A stretch of DNA of 64,000 bases, taken from NCBI GenBank assembly GCA_965218985.1, contig CBDCMP010000007.1, positions 1,426,001 to 1,490,000 on the forward strand, given 5' to 3'. Each line of letters begins with the position of its first letter. Within the stretch, counting starts at the first letter, position 1. The notes beneath the pieces are model-generated. The model ran no database searches and was not told where the DNA came from. It worked only from the letters and a program-made list of their open reading frames with translations. This DNA is from Pseudopedobacter sp965218985. GTDB lineage: Bacteria > Bacteroidota > Bacteroidia > Sphingobacteriales > Sphingobacteriaceae. Of this stretch, positions 61,765 to 64,000 are shown in pieces. The translations under genes and the position numbers were made by a program.

Positions 61765-64000
61765 ATGGATAGTTTATCTTATCTCAGCAACGCAGATTCG
61801 GCATATATAGATTCCTTATACCAGTCTTACCAAGAAGATCCAGAATCAGTTGATTTTGGATGGCAGAAATTTTTTGAAGGTTTTGACTTTGGCCAACAGG
61901 CTGATGGGGCCTCTTATGCTTCCTCTACTTCCAGCACTCCAGAACATGTACTAAAGGAGATCAATGTTTTAAACATGATCAATGGTTATAGAGCCAGGGG
62001 ACACCTTTTTACTAAAACCAATCCGGTTAGAGAGAGGAGAAAATATTTCCCCGGTAAAGAATTGGAGACCTTTGGACTTTCTGAAAATGATTTGAACACG
62101 ATTTTCAACGCAGGTGTGGAGGTGGGCTTAGGTCCGGCGAAACTTAGCGAGATCCGTCAGCTATTGGAAGACACCTATAGCCAATCAATAGGTGTCGAAT
62201 ACCGCTACATGAGGAATCCCATCAAACTGAAATGGTTTGAAGAGCGCATGGAGAAATCCCGTAATGCTCCTGATTTTGATGTGGAGAAGAAAAAAAGGAT
62301 TCTTCAGAAACTTAACCAGGCTGTGGCCTTTGAAAACTTTTTAGGCACCAAGTTTTTAGGCCAAAAGCGATTTTCATTAGAAGGTGCCGAGACTTTAATC
62401 CCTGCTCTGGATTCAGTGATAGAGAAAGGTGCAGAACTGGGGATTCAAGAATTTGTTTTAGGCATGGCACATCGCGGAAGACTGAATGTTTTGGCTAACA
62501 TCATGGGCAAAACCTATCAGGACATCTTCTCGGAATTTGAAGGGAAATACAACAAAGATTTGCCTTTTGGCGGAGACGTTAAATACCATTTGGGTTTCTC
62601 TACTGATGTAGAAACTTCACACAATCAAAAAGTTCATTTAAGTTTATGTCCAAACCCCTCTCATTTAGAGACTGTTGATGGTGTGGTGGAAGGCATCACA
62701 CGCTCAAAAATGGACATGAAATATGGCGGTGATTATAAAAAAATCGCTCCCATATTATTACATGGCGATGCGTCCATAGCCGGACAAGGTATTGTTTACG
62801 AGGTGCTGCAAATGTCTAAATTAGATGCTTACACCACTGGCGGAACCATTCATTTGGTCATCAACAACCAGATAGGTTTTACCACCAATTATAAAGATGC
62901 CCGTTCATCAACTTACTGTACAGATATTGCAAAAGTCACCCTCTCACCAGTTTTCCATGTGAACGGAGATGATGTGGAAGCCTTGGTTTATGCGATCAAT
63001 ATGGCAATGGAATATCGCCAGCGTTTTCATAACGATGTATTCATTGATATCCTTTGTTACAGAAGGTATGGACATAATGAATCTGATGAACCGCGTTTCA
63101 CTCAACCTCTGCTTTATAAAAGCATCGAAAAACATCCAAATCCAAGGGAAATTTACGTAGAGACTTTGCTTTCATCAGGTACGGTTGATCATGACCTGGC
63201 CAAACAGATGGAAAAAGAGTTTAAAGCCCTGTTACAGGAGCGCTTAAATGAATCCAAAGAGGATAAAGGTGCAGCAGCCAATCCGGCTTTCTCCGGAGCG
63301 TGGAAAGAGATGAGATTTTCTAAAGCAGCAGATTTTGAATACTCTCCAGATACTTCCATTGATGAGAAAACATTTTTAAAACTCGCAAAAAACATTGCTC
63401 AGCTTCCCAAGGATAAAATTTTCTTGTCAAAAATAGATCGCCTGTTCAAAGACCGGTTAAAAATGGTGGAGGAGACCAAAGTTTTTGATTGGGCTATGGG
63501 TGAGCTCATGGCCTACGCCAGTTTGGTGAACGAAGGCAAAAGAGTGAGAATGAGCGGACAGGATGTGGAGCGGGGAACTTTCTCTCATCGTCATGCGGTG
63601 GTGAAGGTGGAGGATTCTGAAGAGGAATACACTCCTTTAGAACATGCTTCCAAAAACCAGGCTCCTTTTGAAATATTCAACTCCCATCTTTCCGAATATG
63701 GCGTTTTAGGATTCGAATATGGTTATGCCATGGCTAATCCAAATGCTTTAACAATCTGGGAAGCTCAGTTTGGCGATTTCTTCAATGGAGCTCAGATCAT
63801 AGTAGACCAATACATCTCCGCAGCAGAGACCAAATGGCAAAGAGCCAATGGTTTAGTGATGTTACTCCCTCATGGCTTCGAAGGCCAGGGACCCGAACAC
63901 TCTTCTGCAAGGGTGGAGCGTTTTCTCGAACTTTGTGCGGAAAATAATATGCAGGTGGTTAATTGCACCACACCGGCACAGTTTTTCCACGTGTTACGTC
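61765..64000 (+). CDS. sucA: 2-oxoglutarate dehydrogenase E1 component (SucA), 3' end outside the window
   Basis: The frame is open from ATG 61765 to the window end, 745 codons, without the stop codon. SucA is the thiamine-diphosphate E1 subunit of the 2-oxoglutarate dehydrogenase complex of the TCA cycle. The N-terminal E2-binding segment MDSLSYLSNADSAYIDSLY is followed by the catalytic domain: MAHRGRLNVLANIMGK, GDASIAGQG, and NNQIGFTT with the TPP-binding GD..N pattern. The second half contains SGQDVERGTFSHRHAVVK, EYGVLGFEYGYA and QYISAAETKWQRANGLVMLL. The complete protein is usually about 920 residues, so roughly 170 residues are missing here. Confidence 0.95.
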   Translation, partial: MDSLSYLSNADSAYIDSLYQSYQEDPESVDFGWQKFFEGFDFGQQADGASYASSTSSTPEHVLKEINVLNMINGYRARGHLFTKTNPVRERRKYFPGKELETFGLSENDLNTIFNAGVEVGLGPAKLSEIRQLLEDTYSQSIGVEYRYMRNPIKLKWFEERMEKSRNAPDFDVEKKKRILQKLNQAVAFENFLGTKFLGQKRFSLEGAETLIPALDSVIEKGAELGIQEFVLGMAHRGRLNVLANIMGKTYQDIFSEFEGKYNKDLPFGGDVKYHLGFSTDVETSHNQKVHLSLCPNPSHLETVDGVVEGITRSKMDMKYGGDYKKIAPILLHGDASIAGQGIVYEVLQMSKLDAYTTGGTIHLVINNQIGFTTNYKDARSSTYCTDIAKVTLSPVFHVNGDDVEALVYAINMAMEYRQRFHNDVFIDILCYRRYGHNESDEPRFTQPLLYKSIEKHPNPREIYVETLLSSGTVDHDLAKQMEKEFKALLQERLNESKEDKGAAANPAFSGAWKEMRFSKAADFEYSPDTSIDEKTFLKLAKNIAQLPKDKIFLSKIDRLFKDRLKMVEETKVFDWAMGELMAYASLVNEGKRVRMSGQDVERGTFSHRHAVVKVEDSEEEYTPLEHASKNQAPFEIFNSHLSEYGVLGFEYGYAMANPNALTIWEAQFGDFFNGAQIIVDQYISAAETKWQRANGLVMLLPHGFEGQGPEHSSARVERFLELCAENNMQVVNCTTPAQFFHVLR

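Overview
The window is a chromosomal segment from a member of the Bacteroidota. The evidence is an LpxC-FabZ fusion in an lpxD-lpxC/fabZ-lpxA run, the gliding lipoprotein GldD, the type IX secretion regulator PorX, DUF1501/DUF1800 partners, a TonB-dependent receptor, and promoters of the TAnnTTTG type. Purine-rich Shine-Dalgarno sites are mostly absent. Gene content and the carotenoid, flotillin and LemA/TPM sets fit a free-living Sphingobacteriales-like organism, but genus cannot be fixed from sequence alone. I saw no rRNA, no convincing tRNA, no CRISPR array and no transposase or integrase.

Layout. 0-10 kb (mostly minus): ispH; a four-gene carotenoid end-group operon (CrtI/CrtD-type desaturase, acyltransferase, GT2 glycosyltransferase, CruF hydratase); a DacB-type carboxypeptidase; a glycoside-hydrolase-like lipoprotein; a CoA-binding protein; an FAD dehydrogenase. 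10-13 kb (plus): LemA, two TPM proteins, a Nudix hydrolase, then an intergenic region with twin hairpins. 13-18.4 kb (minus): dnaA, a 5'-nucleotidase split in two genes, an acyl-CoA (methylmalonyl-type) mutase large subunit and a membrane-anchored partner. 18.4-27.5 kb: an A-type Fe-S carrier, glyoxalase-like protein, CsaA, SMR transporter, hpt, an apparent AAA ATPase relic, the DUF1501/DUF1800 pair, two exported ferritin-like proteins and an MFS transporter. 27.7-37.2 kb (minus): flotillin with its NfeD-like partner, a LolE/FtsX-type permease, MBL and alpha/beta hydrolases, gldD, aroE, comA and a TPR protein. 37.5-46 kb: ALDH7, VanX-like dipeptidase, an iron-type TonB receptor with a PepSY membrane protein, BrkB and ald. 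46-53 kb: tsaE, porX, an HD hydrolase and the lipid A operon. 53-64 kb: a UvrD-type helicase-nuclease, a low-GC accessory island, a MerR-B12 regulator and the start of sucA, which runs off the window.

The most unusual feature is the island at about 56.4-60.4 kb. It lies between the intact helicase gene and an exact 103-bp second copy of that gene's 5' end; the copy stops just before the Walker A motif. The island carries a short O-antigen-ligase-like/TPR membrane protein, a lipoprotein with an eight-cysteine segment, a small acidic protein and a further unknown protein. Other signals worth following are two 23-bp palindromes in front of the TonB receptor, paired hairpins exactly 100 bp apart after the Nudix gene, a frameshifted ATPase remnant beside hpt, and a phosphosulfolactate synthase next to aroE and gldD that may feed sulfonolipid synthesis.
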